NCBI GenBank assembly: GCA_023457035.1
Contig: JAEWNN010000095.1
Coordinates: forward strand, 1-15,149
Direction: 5' to 3'
Length of the DNA: 15,149 nt
Source: Verrucomicrobiota bacterium
Lineage (GTDB): Bacteria > Verrucomicrobiota > Verrucomicrobiia > Opitutales > Opitutaceae
Of this stretch, positions 1 to 6,171 are shown piece after piece (position 1 is the stretch's first letter; each line of letters starts with the position of its first letter). The translations under genes were made by a program, and so were the position numbers. The notes under the pieces are model-generated. The model was not told where the DNA came from, searched no databases, and was given only the letters and a program-made list of their open reading frames with translations.

Positions 1-83
1 CCCCACGCCGCACGCCGTCTGCGCGCAGGCCCTCGCGCAGCTCCGCCCCGGTGCGAGGCACCGCGCCGCACGCCGCGTGGGGC
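1..83. repeat. Nested inverted and direct repeats upstream of the first TerC gene
   Basis: The bases 1-8 (CCCCACGC) are exactly complementary to 75-82. Inside them, 31-38 pairs with 51-58 (CCTCGCGC with GTGCGAGG, one G-U pair). A 12-base direct repeat CGCCGCACGCCG occurs at 6-17 and 64-75. This could be a structured leader of the TerC mRNA, or the terminator region of a gene to the left of the window. I looked for the conserved core of the yybP-ykoY manganese riboswitch, which precedes some TerC/Alx genes, and did not recognise it. The function is unknown. Confidence 0.35.
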
Positions 84-166
84 GGCAACTGCCGCCCGCC
101 CGCCTGAGCAGCCCCGGCCGCGTCGCCGGTTCCCCCTGCTGATCCGTCTTCGCGCGCTGCCCTCCC

Positions 167-1135
167 ATGTCCACGACTTTCTGGCTCTGGATCGGTTTCA
201 ACGTCTTCGTGCTGGCGATGCTGGCACTGGACCTCGGCGTCTTCCACCGCAAGGCGCACGTCGTCTCGCTCAAGGAGTCGCTGGCCTGGACGTTCGTCTG
301 GGTGGCCCTTGCCCTGTGCTTCAACATCGGCGTCTGGCACTTCGGCGGACAGGCCAAGGCGCTGGAGTTCTTCACCGGCTACGTGATCGAGAAGTCGCTG
401 AGCGTGGACAACGTCTTCGTCTTCGCCTTGCTGTTCTCCTACTTCGCCGTGCCACCGCTTTATCAGCACAAGGTGCTGTTCTGGGGCATCCTCGGGGCGC
501 TGGTCTTGCGCGCCATCATGATCGTCGCGGGCGCGGCGCTGCTCGCGAAGTTCGCGTGGATCATCTACGTGTTCGGCGGCTTCCTGATCCTCACCGGCCT
601 GAAGATGATCGTGAAACGCGAGGAGGAGATCCACCCGGAGCGCAATCCGGTGGTGAAATGGTTCAAGCGGCTCATGCCGGTCACGACGGACTTTCGCGCC
701 GACAAGTTCTTCGTGCGCGAGAACGGCATCCGGATGGCCACACCGCTGTTCGTGGTGCTGCTGCTCGTCGAGTTCACCGACCTCATCTTCGCCGTCGACT
801 CGATCCCGGCGATCTTCGCGGTCACCACCGACCCGTTCATCGTCTACACCTCGAACGTCTTCGCCATCCTCGGGCTGCGCGCGCTCTACTTCGCCCTCGC
901 CGGCGTGATGGACAAGTTCCACTACCTCAAGATCGGCCTCGGCGTGGTGCTGACCTTCGTGGGCGTGAAGATGCTGCTCGGCCACTCCCCTTACAAGATC
1001 GACACGCTCGTCTCGCTCGGGGTGATCGTGCTGATCCTGACCACGAGCGTGATCTGGTCGCTGCTTGTGCCGAAGAAGCCGGCACCCGTCGCCGGCCAAC
1101 CGGGGCCCACCTTGCCACGGAAGCCGCGCACGTGA
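167..1135 (+). CDS. TerC/Alx family integral membrane protein (copy 1)
   Basis: A 322-residue multi-pass membrane protein of the TerC family. Studied members such as Alx and MeeF-type TerC proteins export Mn2+ or help load metal onto secreted enzymes; the substrate here is inferred only. Visible family signatures are LDLGVFHR near residue 21, the acidic membrane motif SLSVDNVFVF with D81 and N82, HKVLFWGILGA near 101, a charged cytoplasmic loop REEEIHPERNP near 151, EFTD (E202, D205) and AVDSIPAIFAVT around D211. Length is typical for the family. The ATG at 167 has no Shine-Dalgarno sequence; CCTCCC lies directly upstream. The C-terminal tail after residue 303 is Pro/Lys-rich and differs from copy 2. 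It stands alone on the plus strand and converges on the 1468-4875 minus-strand genes, one of which is its paralogue. Confidence 0.93.
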   Translation: MSTTFWLWIGFNVFVLAMLALDLGVFHRKAHVVSLKESLAWTFVWVALALCFNIGVWHFGGQAKALEFFTGYVIEKSLSVDNVFVFALLFSYFAVPPLYQHKVLFWGILGALVLRAIMIVAGAALLAKFAWIIYVFGGFLILTGLKMIVKREEEIHPERNPVVKWFKRLMPVTTDFRADKFFVRENGIRMATPLFVVLLLVEFTDLIFAVDSIPAIFAVTTDPFIVYTSNVFAILGLRALYFALAGVMDKFHYLKIGLGVVLTFVGVKMLLGHSPYKIDTLVSLGVIVLILTTSVIWSLLVPKKPAPVAGQPGPTLPRKPRT

Positions 1136-1467
1136 ACATCCGCGCCCTCTCGCGGGGGCCCCGGACGCCACTCGTCCCACACGGGATGACGGAGCACGGC
1201 CGCCGAGCGTAGGGGCCTGATGGTCCGGCCGCGCAGCGCGCCACGGTCCACCGGGGGACCCCAGGAGTGCAGGTCACCCAGTTAGGAACTCTCCGCCCAT
1301 GAAGATCTCCAGGCTTCTCGACTCCCACCGCGCCCTCCCCCAACAAGCCCGGCTCGCCAACCTGGCCCGAGCTTTTCTCACGCTGCGGCGCCTCGCCGAG
1401 CCCCGTCCACGCACCCACGGTCCACCTTCGCGCCGGCGGGCGCCCCGACGACCACGCCGCCCGTGAC
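1136..1467. other. 332-bp spacer between convergent TerC copy 1 and the outer-membrane protein gene
   Basis: The spacer contains a short GC hairpin (CCGCG at 1140-1144 with CGCGG at 1151-1155, loop CCCTCT) five bases after the TerC stop, a second weak hairpin (GGTCC 1245-1249 with GGACC 1256-1260), and a possible 55-codon gene at 1299-1466 described separately. No T-rich terminator, tRNA or repeat array is visible. Two convergent genes would normally need a bidirectional terminator here, and I cannot see one. Confidence 0.5.
1299..1466 (+). CDS. Possible small gene of 55 codons, or remnant of a longer one
   Basis: ATG at 1299 is preceded by AGGA at 1284-1287, one of the few purine-rich ribosome-site-like sequences in the window, though 11 bases from the ATG. 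Residues 1-35 (starting MKISRLLDSH, then QQARLANLARAFLTLRRLAE) read like a true amphipathic helix pair. Residues 36-55 are only Pro and Arg, as expected from GC-rich non-coding DNA. The neighbouring frame continues with a more protein-like stretch (TVHLRAGGRPDD), so a frameshift near 1400 or a decayed gene is possible. The stop at 1464-1466 lies one base from the end of the opposing outer-membrane protein gene. I do not recognise the family; it may be spurious. Confidence 0.33.
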   Translation: MKISRLLDSHRALPQQARLANLARAFLTLRRLAEPRPRTHGPPSRRRAPRRPRRP

Positions 1468-2364
1468 TCAGAATCGGCCGACCACGCTACACCCGAAGTA
1501 GAGCGGGCTCCCGCCGTTCAGCTTCAGGTCGCGGTCGATGTATTCGAAACGCTGGTCAACCACCTGACCGAGCTCCGCCCGCACGCTGAGCGCGCGGCTG
1601 AACGCGTACTCGGCCGCGAGGCCCACACGGATCTCGCGGTACTCGAGCCAGGTGTCCGCCAGCGACGGACCAACGCGCTCCGCGAGCGCACGCGGATCGT
1701 CGGCGAGGCGATAGTCGCCGCCGTTGATCGTCGCCACCGCCCGCAGGGTGAGTTGTTCGGTCGCGCGCCAGCTCACGCCGGACTCGGGCCAGCCGACCTT
1801 GAGCTCCCATTCCGGCGCGAACTGCCACGCCACACCCGCGATCGGCAGCACCACGATGTCCGAGCGCGCGCCATAGCGCAGGCCGAAGCTCCACGTCAGC
1901 TCGGGGCTTTGCACGTAGCTGGCCAGCGCCAGCACCGGCAGGTCGAAGCGCGCGGAGGAAAGATCGCCACCGGCACCGGCGAGGCGGGGCGACGCGGTGA
2001 CGAGCAACCGCCACTTGTCGTCGAACGTGTGCGACACACCCAGCGGCGCCGCCACCGAGGCGAGCGCTCCGGGCAGCCAGGTCGTGCCCGCGAGGGCGAG
2101 TTCGTGCCGGGTCCACTCGAGGCCGTAGAGCAGCTGCGTGCGTTCGGCGAGGGGAGCGCGGGCGCGCAGGCCGAGGCTGAGGGAGTCGACGCCGACCTCG
2201 GCCGCCGGACCGGCGGCGTCGAGGTCGGAGCCGGCGGTATGGCTGTGGCGCGCGGTCAGCTCGAAGCCGCCCCCGCGAGCGGCCGGCTGGGCCAGGACCC
2301 CGACGGCGCCGAGTCCGAACAGAAGGCAAACGAACGGGGCGGCAAAACGGAGCTGAGTATTCAT
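1468..2364 (-). CDS. Probable outer-membrane beta-barrel protein (DUF6268-like)
   Basis: A 298-residue exported protein. The N-terminus is a signal peptide (MNTQLRF, hydrophobic core through GLGAVGVLAQ, probable cleavage around residue 25). The rest alternates short polar and hydrophobic stretches of about ten residues typical of transmembrane beta-strands, and the last residue is Phe (VVGRF), the usual barrel-assembly end signal. The centre (LPVLALASYVQSPELTWSFG, LPIAGVAWQFAPEWELKVGWP, INGGDYRL) fits the DUF6268 outer-membrane family as I remember it; this needs a profile search. The start ATG at 2364 overlaps the TspO stop codon by ATGA, so translation is probably coupled to tspO. A longer upstream open frame was rejected because it reads through tspO in another frame. 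Substrate or role unknown. Confidence 0.8.
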   Translation of the reverse strand: MNTQLRFAAPFVCLLFGLGAVGVLAQPAARGGGFELTARHSHTAGSDLDAAGPAAEVGVDSLSLGLRARAPLAERTQLLYGLEWTRHELALAGTTWLPGALASVAAPLGVSHTFDDKWRLLVTASPRLAGAGGDLSSARFDLPVLALASYVQSPELTWSFGLRYGARSDIVVLPIAGVAWQFAPEWELKVGWPESGVSWRATEQLTLRAVATINGGDYRLADDPRALAERVGPSLADTWLEYREIRVGLAAEYAFSRALSVRAELGQVVDQRFEYIDRDLKLNGGSPLYFGCSVVGRF

Positions 2365-2852
2365 GGATTGAGTCTCCAGAGGGTGAAGGTGAGGAAGGTG
2401 GCGAACGAGACCCAGGCGAGGTAGGGCGCGAGCAGCCACGCGGCGGCGCGGCTCGTGCGCGCGAAGGCGACGATCGTCGCGACGATCGCCCCCCAGAGCA
2501 CGACGATCTCGAGCAACGCGAGGTCGATCCGGTGGAAGCCGAAGAAGAGCGGCGTCCACAGGGCGTTGAGCGCGAGCTGGGCGACGAACCAGCCGAGCGG
2601 ACGCCGTTGCGCCCCCCAGCCGCCACGGCGCCACACCAGCCATGCCGCGGTGCCCATGAGGAGGTAGAGCGTCGTCCAGACCGGTCCGAAGACCCAGCCC
2701 GGCGGGTTCCAGGCCGGTTTCGCCAGCGCGGCATACCAGGCGTCGGGCCGCGCCCAGGCGGAGAGGGCCGGTGCCGCAAAACAGGCGAGCAACCAGAGGG
2801 CCAGCCCCGGCCAGACGGGGCGCGGAGCAGGGAACGGATCGGGGCGGTTCAT
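2361..2852 (-). CDS. tspO: TspO/MBR family tryptophan-rich sensory protein
   Basis: A 163-residue protein with five predicted membrane helices, the standard TspO size. Family motifs are clear: KPAWNPPGWVFGPVWTTLYL (residues 45-64), AQLALNALWTPLFFG (91-105) and the C-terminal LLAPYLAWVSFATFLTFTLWRLN (140-162). Bacterial TspO proteins bind porphyrins and related ligands and affect tetrapyrrole or stress physiology; the exact role here cannot be read from sequence. The ATG at 2852 was chosen because it gives the usual short N-terminus before helix 1. It is followed by the outer-membrane protein gene with a 4-nt overlap. The 217 bases upstream (2853-3069) hold no gene I can support, only a small TCCGG/CCGGA hairpin at 3043-3057 behind the DUF1232 gene, so tspO may have its own promoter. 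Confidence 0.93.
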   Translation of the reverse strand: MNRPDPFPAPRPVWPGLALWLLACFAAPALSAWARPDAWYAALAKPAWNPPGWVFGPVWTTLYLLMGTAAWLVWRRGGWGAQRRPLGWFVAQLALNALWTPLFFGFHRIDLALLEIVVLWGAIVATIVAFARTSRAAAWLLAPYLAWVSFATFLTFTLWRLNP

Positions 2853-3069
2853 GCGCGATGAAAGATTGGGTACAGGAGGTCCTGCAAGGCAACCGCCGCC
2901 ACGCGGGACCGGCGCGGTAGAAGCGCGGCTCATGCACGGTTGCGTGGCCGCGCAGGGGCCCTCTTCCCGCGCACAGGAATCGGCCCCGCCCGTTCGCCTC
3001 GGCGCCGGACGGCAGGCGCGCGCCCGCCGCCACACGGAGAGATCCGGGCGAGCCGGACGAACGCGCCGC

Positions 3070-3525
3070 TCACGCCGCCTCGGCCGGCAGCGCCCAGCCG
3101 CGCCGCCGGGCCCACACGCCGACGGCCGCAGCCTGACGCTGCAGGACGAACTGGGCGATGACGGCGTCGTCGAGCAGCCCGATCTGCGGCACGGCGTCCG
3201 GGATACGGTCGGCATTGCGCATGAAGTAGAGCAGCGCGAACGCGATCTCGCGCAGGGCCTGCGGCGCGATCGGCGTGCCGGCGGCGGCCTCGTCGAAGAC
3301 CGCGGCGAGCAGCTCGAGCCGGCCGCGCAGCCGTTCGGATTCGCCCAGCGCGGCGATGCGCAGCTGCAGGGAGAGCCGCTGCTCGCGCAGCATCGTGAGC
3401 GCCTCGGCCGAGACCAGCTCGGCGCCCTGTTCGATGAAACGGCCCACGCCGGCCAGGCCGGCGCGGCGACTGGAGGCCAGATGGCGCTCCAAAGCCGGGG
3501 GAAGACGTGTGAGTTGGGTGGTCAT
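3070..3525 (-). CDS. DUF1232 (YkvA-like) small protein
   Basis: A 151-residue protein whose C-terminal half carries the DUF1232 signature: ALLYFMRNADRIPDAVPQIG at residues 97-116 followed by LLDDAVIAQFVL, matching the family pattern ALLYFxxPxDxIPDxxPxxGxxDD. The Pro after the Tyr-Phe segment is replaced by Asn-Ala. The N-terminal 90 residues are helical and Leu/Ala/Arg-rich, with no signal peptide. DUF1232 proteins are small membrane-associated proteins without an established biochemical function. The gene starts 36 bases after the TerC stop on the same strand, so it is probably cotranscribed with hpf and terC. The start ATG at 3525 is preceded by the pyrimidine run CTCCTCCTACCC instead of a Shine-Dalgarno sequence. 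Confidence 0.82.
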   Translation of the reverse strand: MTTQLTRLPPALERHLASSRRAGLAGVGRFIEQGAELVSAEALTMLREQRLSLQLRIAALGESERLRGRLELLAAVFDEAAAGTPIAPQALREIAFALLYFMRNADRIPDAVPQIGLLDDAVIAQFVLQRQAAAVGVWARRRGWALPAEAA

Positions 3526-3561
3526 GGGTAGGAGGAGTGGAAGGTTCGCGAAAGCGGTGGT

Positions 3562-4503
3562 TCAGACGCGCGGAGCGGCGGCGGGTTCCACCTTCCGCGG
3601 GCGCAGGAGCGAGACGACGACCGCGGTCGTGAGGATCGCCACGATCACCCCGAGAGAGAGCACCGTGTCGATCTTGTAGGCGGTGTGGGCGAGCAGCATC
3701 TTCACGCCCACAAAGCTCAGCACCACGCCCAACCCCGTCTTGAGGTAGTGGAACTTGTCCATCATCCCCGCGAGGGCGAAGTAGAGCGAGCGCAGCCCGA
3801 GGATGGCGAAGACGTTCGAGGTGTAGACGATGAACGGGTCGCGGGTGACGGCGAAGATCGCCGGGATCGAGTCGACGGCGAAGACCACATCGGTGAACTC
3901 GACCATGAGCAGGCCGACGAAGAGCGGGGTCGCGAGGAGCACGCCGTTCTCCCGCACGAAGAAGCGGTCGCCACGGAACTCCGGCGTGACCGGCATGAGC
4001 CGCTTGAAGAGCCGCACGAGCGGATTGCGCTCCGGATGGATCTCCTCGTCGCTCTTGAGCAGCATCTTCACGCCGGTGAAGACGAGGAACGCGCCGAACA
4101 CGTAGATGATCCAGGCGAACTTCGCGATCAGCGCGGTGCCGAGCAGGATCATGAGCAGGCGCATGACCAGGGCCCCGAGGATGCCCCAGAACAGCACCTT
4201 GTGCTGGTAGTGCGCCGGCACCGCGAAATACGAGAAGAGCATCGCGAAGACGAACACGTTGTCCGCACTCAGCGAGTACTCGATCACGTAGCCGGTGAGG
4301 AACTCGAGCGCCTTCGGGCCGCCGGCGAAATGCCAGACGCCGGCGTTGAAGCACAGCGCGAGCGTGATCCAGGCGGCGGTCCAGCCGAGCGCCTCCTTGA
4401 AGCCCACCGCATGCGACTTGCGGTGGAAGACGCCCAGATCGAGCGCGAGCAACGCCAGCACGAAGAGATTGAAGCCGGTCCAGAGCCAGAAGGTCGTGGT
4501 CAT
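3562..4503 (-). CDS. TerC/Alx family integral membrane protein (copy 2)
   Basis: A 313-residue TerC protein, aligned without gaps to copy 1 at 167-1135 over residues 1-300; my hand count gives about 233 identities (78%). It keeps the key acidic positions D81-N82 (SLSADNVFVF), E202/D205 (EFTD) and D211 (AVDSIPAIFAVT). Differences cluster in helices around 32-50, 111-125 and 141-150, and the C-terminal tail is unrelated. Position 76 is Tyr here and Lys in copy 1. By family it is a metal (Mn2+-type) transporter or metallation helper in the cytoplasmic membrane; substrate is inferred. The gene starts 24 bases after the hpf-like stop and is followed closely by the DUF1232 gene, so the three probably form an operon read from the nhaR-facing promoter. 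Confidence 0.94.
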   Translation of the reverse strand: MTTTFWLWTGFNLFVLALLALDLGVFHRKSHAVGFKEALGWTAAWITLALCFNAGVWHFAGGPKALEFLTGYVIEYSLSADNVFVFAMLFSYFAVPAHYQHKVLFWGILGALVMRLLMILLGTALIAKFAWIIYVFGAFLVFTGVKMLLKSDEEIHPERNPLVRLFKRLMPVTPEFRGDRFFVRENGVLLATPLFVGLLMVEFTDVVFAVDSIPAIFAVTRDPFIVYTSNVFAILGLRSLYFALAGMMDKFHYLKTGLGVVLSFVGVKMLLAHTAYKIDTVLSLGVIVAILTTAVVVSLLRPRKVEPAAAPRV

Positions 4504-4527
4504 GTATCGAGATTTCGGGAGCGCGGC

Positions 4528-4875
4528 TCAGCTGCGGGAACCGGCCACGCGGCCGGGGGCGATCATGCGCGGGGCCAGCAGGTGGCGCCGCAGGCGGCGC
4601 GCCGCGCGGTGGATCGCGCCCGCCTTGAGCTGCTCCAGCACCTTCGCGAAGGCGTTCTGCGGCGTGTGGTCGACCGCCTCGACGCGGAGATCGGGGCCGG
4701 GGACGAGCAGATGGGCCGAGACCCGATAGGCCGGGCTGGCCGCCGGCAGGTGTTCGAGGCGGATGCGCGCCTCCTCGATCCGGACCAGCGGGAGCAGCCC
4801 GAGCAGGCTCTCCTCGATCCAGCGGTTGAGACGGGCGGTGGCGCGAAGGTTGGCGTGTTGCACAATGAGCTTCAT
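4528..4875 (-). CDS. HPF/RaiA-family (S30AE) ribosome hibernation factor, short form
   Basis: A 115-residue protein with the fold signature of the ribosome hibernation/translation-inhibitor family: MKLIVQHANLRATARLNRWI at the start (usual form is MxIxIxGxNLxxTxALxxYV), a beta-rich middle (RIRLEHLPAASPAYRVSAHL, LLVPGPDLRVEAVD) and the helix with paired basic residues AFAKVLEQLKAGAIHRAARR near 75-94. These proteins bind the small subunit decoding region and stop translation under stress or in stationary phase. It lacks the long-HPF dimerisation domain, so it is the short type. The family's usual acidic/Tyr features are partly degenerate, so it may be a divergent paralogue. It is first in the minus-strand unit leading to TerC and is divergent from nhaR (127-bp spacer). 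A start further upstream at 4974 is open but runs into the promoter spacer and was not chosen. Confidence 0.8.
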   Translation of the reverse strand: MKLIVQHANLRATARLNRWIEESLLGLLPLVRIEEARIRLEHLPAASPAYRVSAHLLVPGPDLRVEAVDHTPQNAFAKVLEQLKAGAIHRAARRLRRHLLAPRMIAPGRVAGSRS

Positions 4876-4940
4876 GGCGGACAAGGGCTCGGGTTGCGGT
4901 TGGAAGGTTGGGTTGACGGCGCCACGATACCCCCGACCGC

Positions 4941-4953
4941 TTAATTCGACTAA
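4941..4953. promoter_or_regulatory. Candidate LysR-type operator, distal box
   Basis: TTA-N7-TAA (TTAATTCGACTAA), a T-N11-A inverted repeat as LysR-type regulators bind. It lies nearer the hpf-like gene, 35 bases centre to centre from the second box, about three helical turns, which would suit a tetrameric regulator. Binding by the adjacent NhaR-type protein is inferred. Confidence 0.45.
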
Positions 4954-4974
4954 TACCCGTTTTCGTGTTTTCAC

Positions 4975-4989
4975 TTAGCTTATTCCTAA
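4975..4989. promoter_or_regulatory. Candidate LysR-type operator, box near nhaR
   Basis: TTAG-N7-CTAA (TTAGCTTATTCCTAA), a perfect 4-base inverted repeat containing a T-N11-A core, ending 13 bases before the nhaR start codon. Its position suggests autorepression of nhaR. Assignment rests on symmetry and context only. Confidence 0.48.
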
Positions 4990-5002
4990 CACGATCACCG
5001 GC

Positions 5003-5899
5003 ATGGACTGGCTGAACTACCACCATCTGCGCTACTTCTGGACGGTCGCGAAGGAGGGCGGTCTCCAGCCGGCCGCCACCAAGCTCCACGTCTCCCCGCC
5101 GTCGATCTCCGCCCAGATCCGCGAGCTCGAGGAGGCGCTCGACGTGAAGCTCTTTCGCCGCAACGGCCGGCGCAACGTCCTCACCGACGCCGGCCAGATC
5201 GCCCTGCGCCACGCCGAGGAGATCTTCGGCCTCGGCAACGATCTCGTGAGCGCGCTCAAGCAGCGCCCCACCGAACGCGCGCTCAAGCTCCACGTCGGGG
5301 TGGCCGACTCGTTGCCCAAGCTCGTCACCTACGAGATCCTCCGCCCCGCCCTCGCCCTGCCCGCCGTGCACCTGGTCTGCCGCGAGGGCAAGATCGACGA
5401 CCTGCTCGCGCAGCTCGGGGCGCACCGGCTCGACATCGTCCTCGCCGACGAACCGGCCTCGAGCAGCGTGAAGTTCCGCGCCTTCAACCACCGGCTCGGC
5501 GAGTCCGCCGTCAGCTTCTGCGCCGCCCCCGCGCTCGCCAACCGCCTGCGCCGTAACTTCCCCCGGAGCCTGCACGCCGCCCCCGCGTTGCTCCCGGTCG
5601 AACACACCCCGCTGCGCCGCGCGCTCGAGAGCTGGTTCCGCGCGCGCAAGGTCGCCCCCCGCGTCGTGGCCGAGTTCGAGGACCTCGCGCTGATGAAGGT
5701 GATGGCCGCCCAGGAACAGGGCTTCGTGCCGGTGCCGAGCGTGGTGTTGCGCGAGGCGGTCGACCGCTACGGCCTGCGCGAGATCGGCGCGGCGGAGAAC
5801 TGCCGGGTCGAGATCTTCGCCATCACCGCGGAGCGCAAGATCACCCATCCGGTGGTGACAATCCTCACCGACCATGCCCGCCGCCTGGTGCTCGGCTGA
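5003..5899 (+). CDS. nhaR: LysR-family transcriptional regulator of the NhaR type
   Basis: A 298-residue regulator. Residues 4-63 form the winged helix-turn-helix: LNYHHLRYFWTVAKEGG, then AATKLHVSPPSISAQIRELE and LFRRNGRRNVLTDAGQ. The opening (NYHHLRYFWTVAKEGG) closely resembles NhaR, the Na+-responsive activator of the sodium/proton antiporter gene nhaA in Escherichia coli, more than other LysR proteins. The remainder is a substrate-binding-like effector domain containing LHVGVADSLPKLVTYEILRP, also NhaR-like. No nhaA is visible in the window; its natural targets here may be the divergent hpf-terC unit, itself or a distant gene. There is no Shine-Dalgarno sequence before the ATG. Two LysR boxes lie in the 127-bp spacer upstream. 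Confidence 0.88.
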   Translation: MDWLNYHHLRYFWTVAKEGGLQPAATKLHVSPPSISAQIRELEEALDVKLFRRNGRRNVLTDAGQIALRHAEEIFGLGNDLVSALKQRPTERALKLHVGVADSLPKLVTYEILRPALALPAVHLVCREGKIDDLLAQLGAHRLDIVLADEPASSSVKFRAFNHRLGESAVSFCAAPALANRLRRNFPRSLHAAPALLPVEHTPLRRALESWFRARKVAPRVVAEFEDLALMKVMAAQEQGFVPVPSVVLREAVDRYGLREIGAAENCRVEIFAITAERKITHPVVTILTDHARRLVLG

Positions 5900-6171
5900 G
5901 CTCGGGCCGGGCTCCGCCCGGTCGCCCCGGGCACAGGCCGCAGGTGCCGGCTCGAGCCGGGAGTGTCCGGCCCGAGACCGGACCGCCGCACCCCGTGCCG
6001 CGATCGCCCACCCACCCCGCGCCCGGATTTTTTCTGGTCACACCCCCGGCCCGCCCTTAAGCCACAGCCCTTCCCAACACAGTGAGCACGCCCGCGACCG
6101 TCTTCGCCAACTCATCACACAACGCCGCTTTCGCGGCGCGGTTGGCGTGCGCGGGGTGCCCTTGATCCGAA
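5900..6171. promoter_or_regulatory. Spacer between nhaR and argB, presumed argB promoter
   Basis: 272 bases. The first 85 hold the CCGG hairpin cluster. A short A/T-rich stretch at about 6026-6065 (GATTTTTTCTGG, then CCCTTAAGCC) is the most plausible promoter location for argB but does not give clean -35/-10 boxes. A stem-loop CGCCGC-TTTC-GCGGCG at 6123-6138 lies in the presumed leader, 33 bases before the argB start. No ArgR box or leader peptide was recognised. Confidence 0.4.
5907..5921 (+). terminator. GC hairpin after nhaR
   Basis: CCGGGC and GCCCGG form a six-pair stem with the loop TCC, eight bases after the nhaR stop codon. No T-run follows, so it is not a canonical intrinsic terminator. 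Two further CCGG-based palindromes lie just downstream: a perfect 14-base palindrome CCGGCTCGAGCCGG at 5947-5960 and TCCGG-N7-CCGGA at 5966-5982. Confidence 0.38.

Larger units (their letters stand above)
4876..5002. promoter_or_regulatory. Divergent promoter region between hpf-like gene and nhaR
   Basis: The only gene-free stretch between the two divergent starts. Bases 4938-4992 are clearly richer in A and T than anything nearby and hold two LysR-type boxes, described separately. LysR regulators usually sit next to and act from such a shared spacer, repressing their own gene and activating the neighbour when the ligand is present. I could not assign -35/-10 hexamers with confidence on either strand. 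Confidence 0.6.

Noticed and set aside
1..166. yybP-ykoY manganese riboswitch before TerC copy 1
   Set aside because: The stems are present but I could not find the conserved loop sequences of this riboswitch class. A covariance-model scan would be decisive.
2365..3033. Upstream extension of the outer-membrane protein frame to 3033
   Set aside because: The extension runs through tspO in another frame and precedes the signal peptide at 2364.
4504..4527. A leader riboswitch before TerC copy 2
   Set aside because: Only 24 bases separate it from the hpf-like stop; there is no room.
2930..5875. A very long minus-strand open frame (981 codons) across nhaR, hpf and terC
   Set aside because: It is antisense to nhaR and out of frame with hpf, terC and the DUF1232 gene, all of which have clear families. 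Its composition (Arg, Ala, Gly, His) is that of a GC-rich shadow frame.
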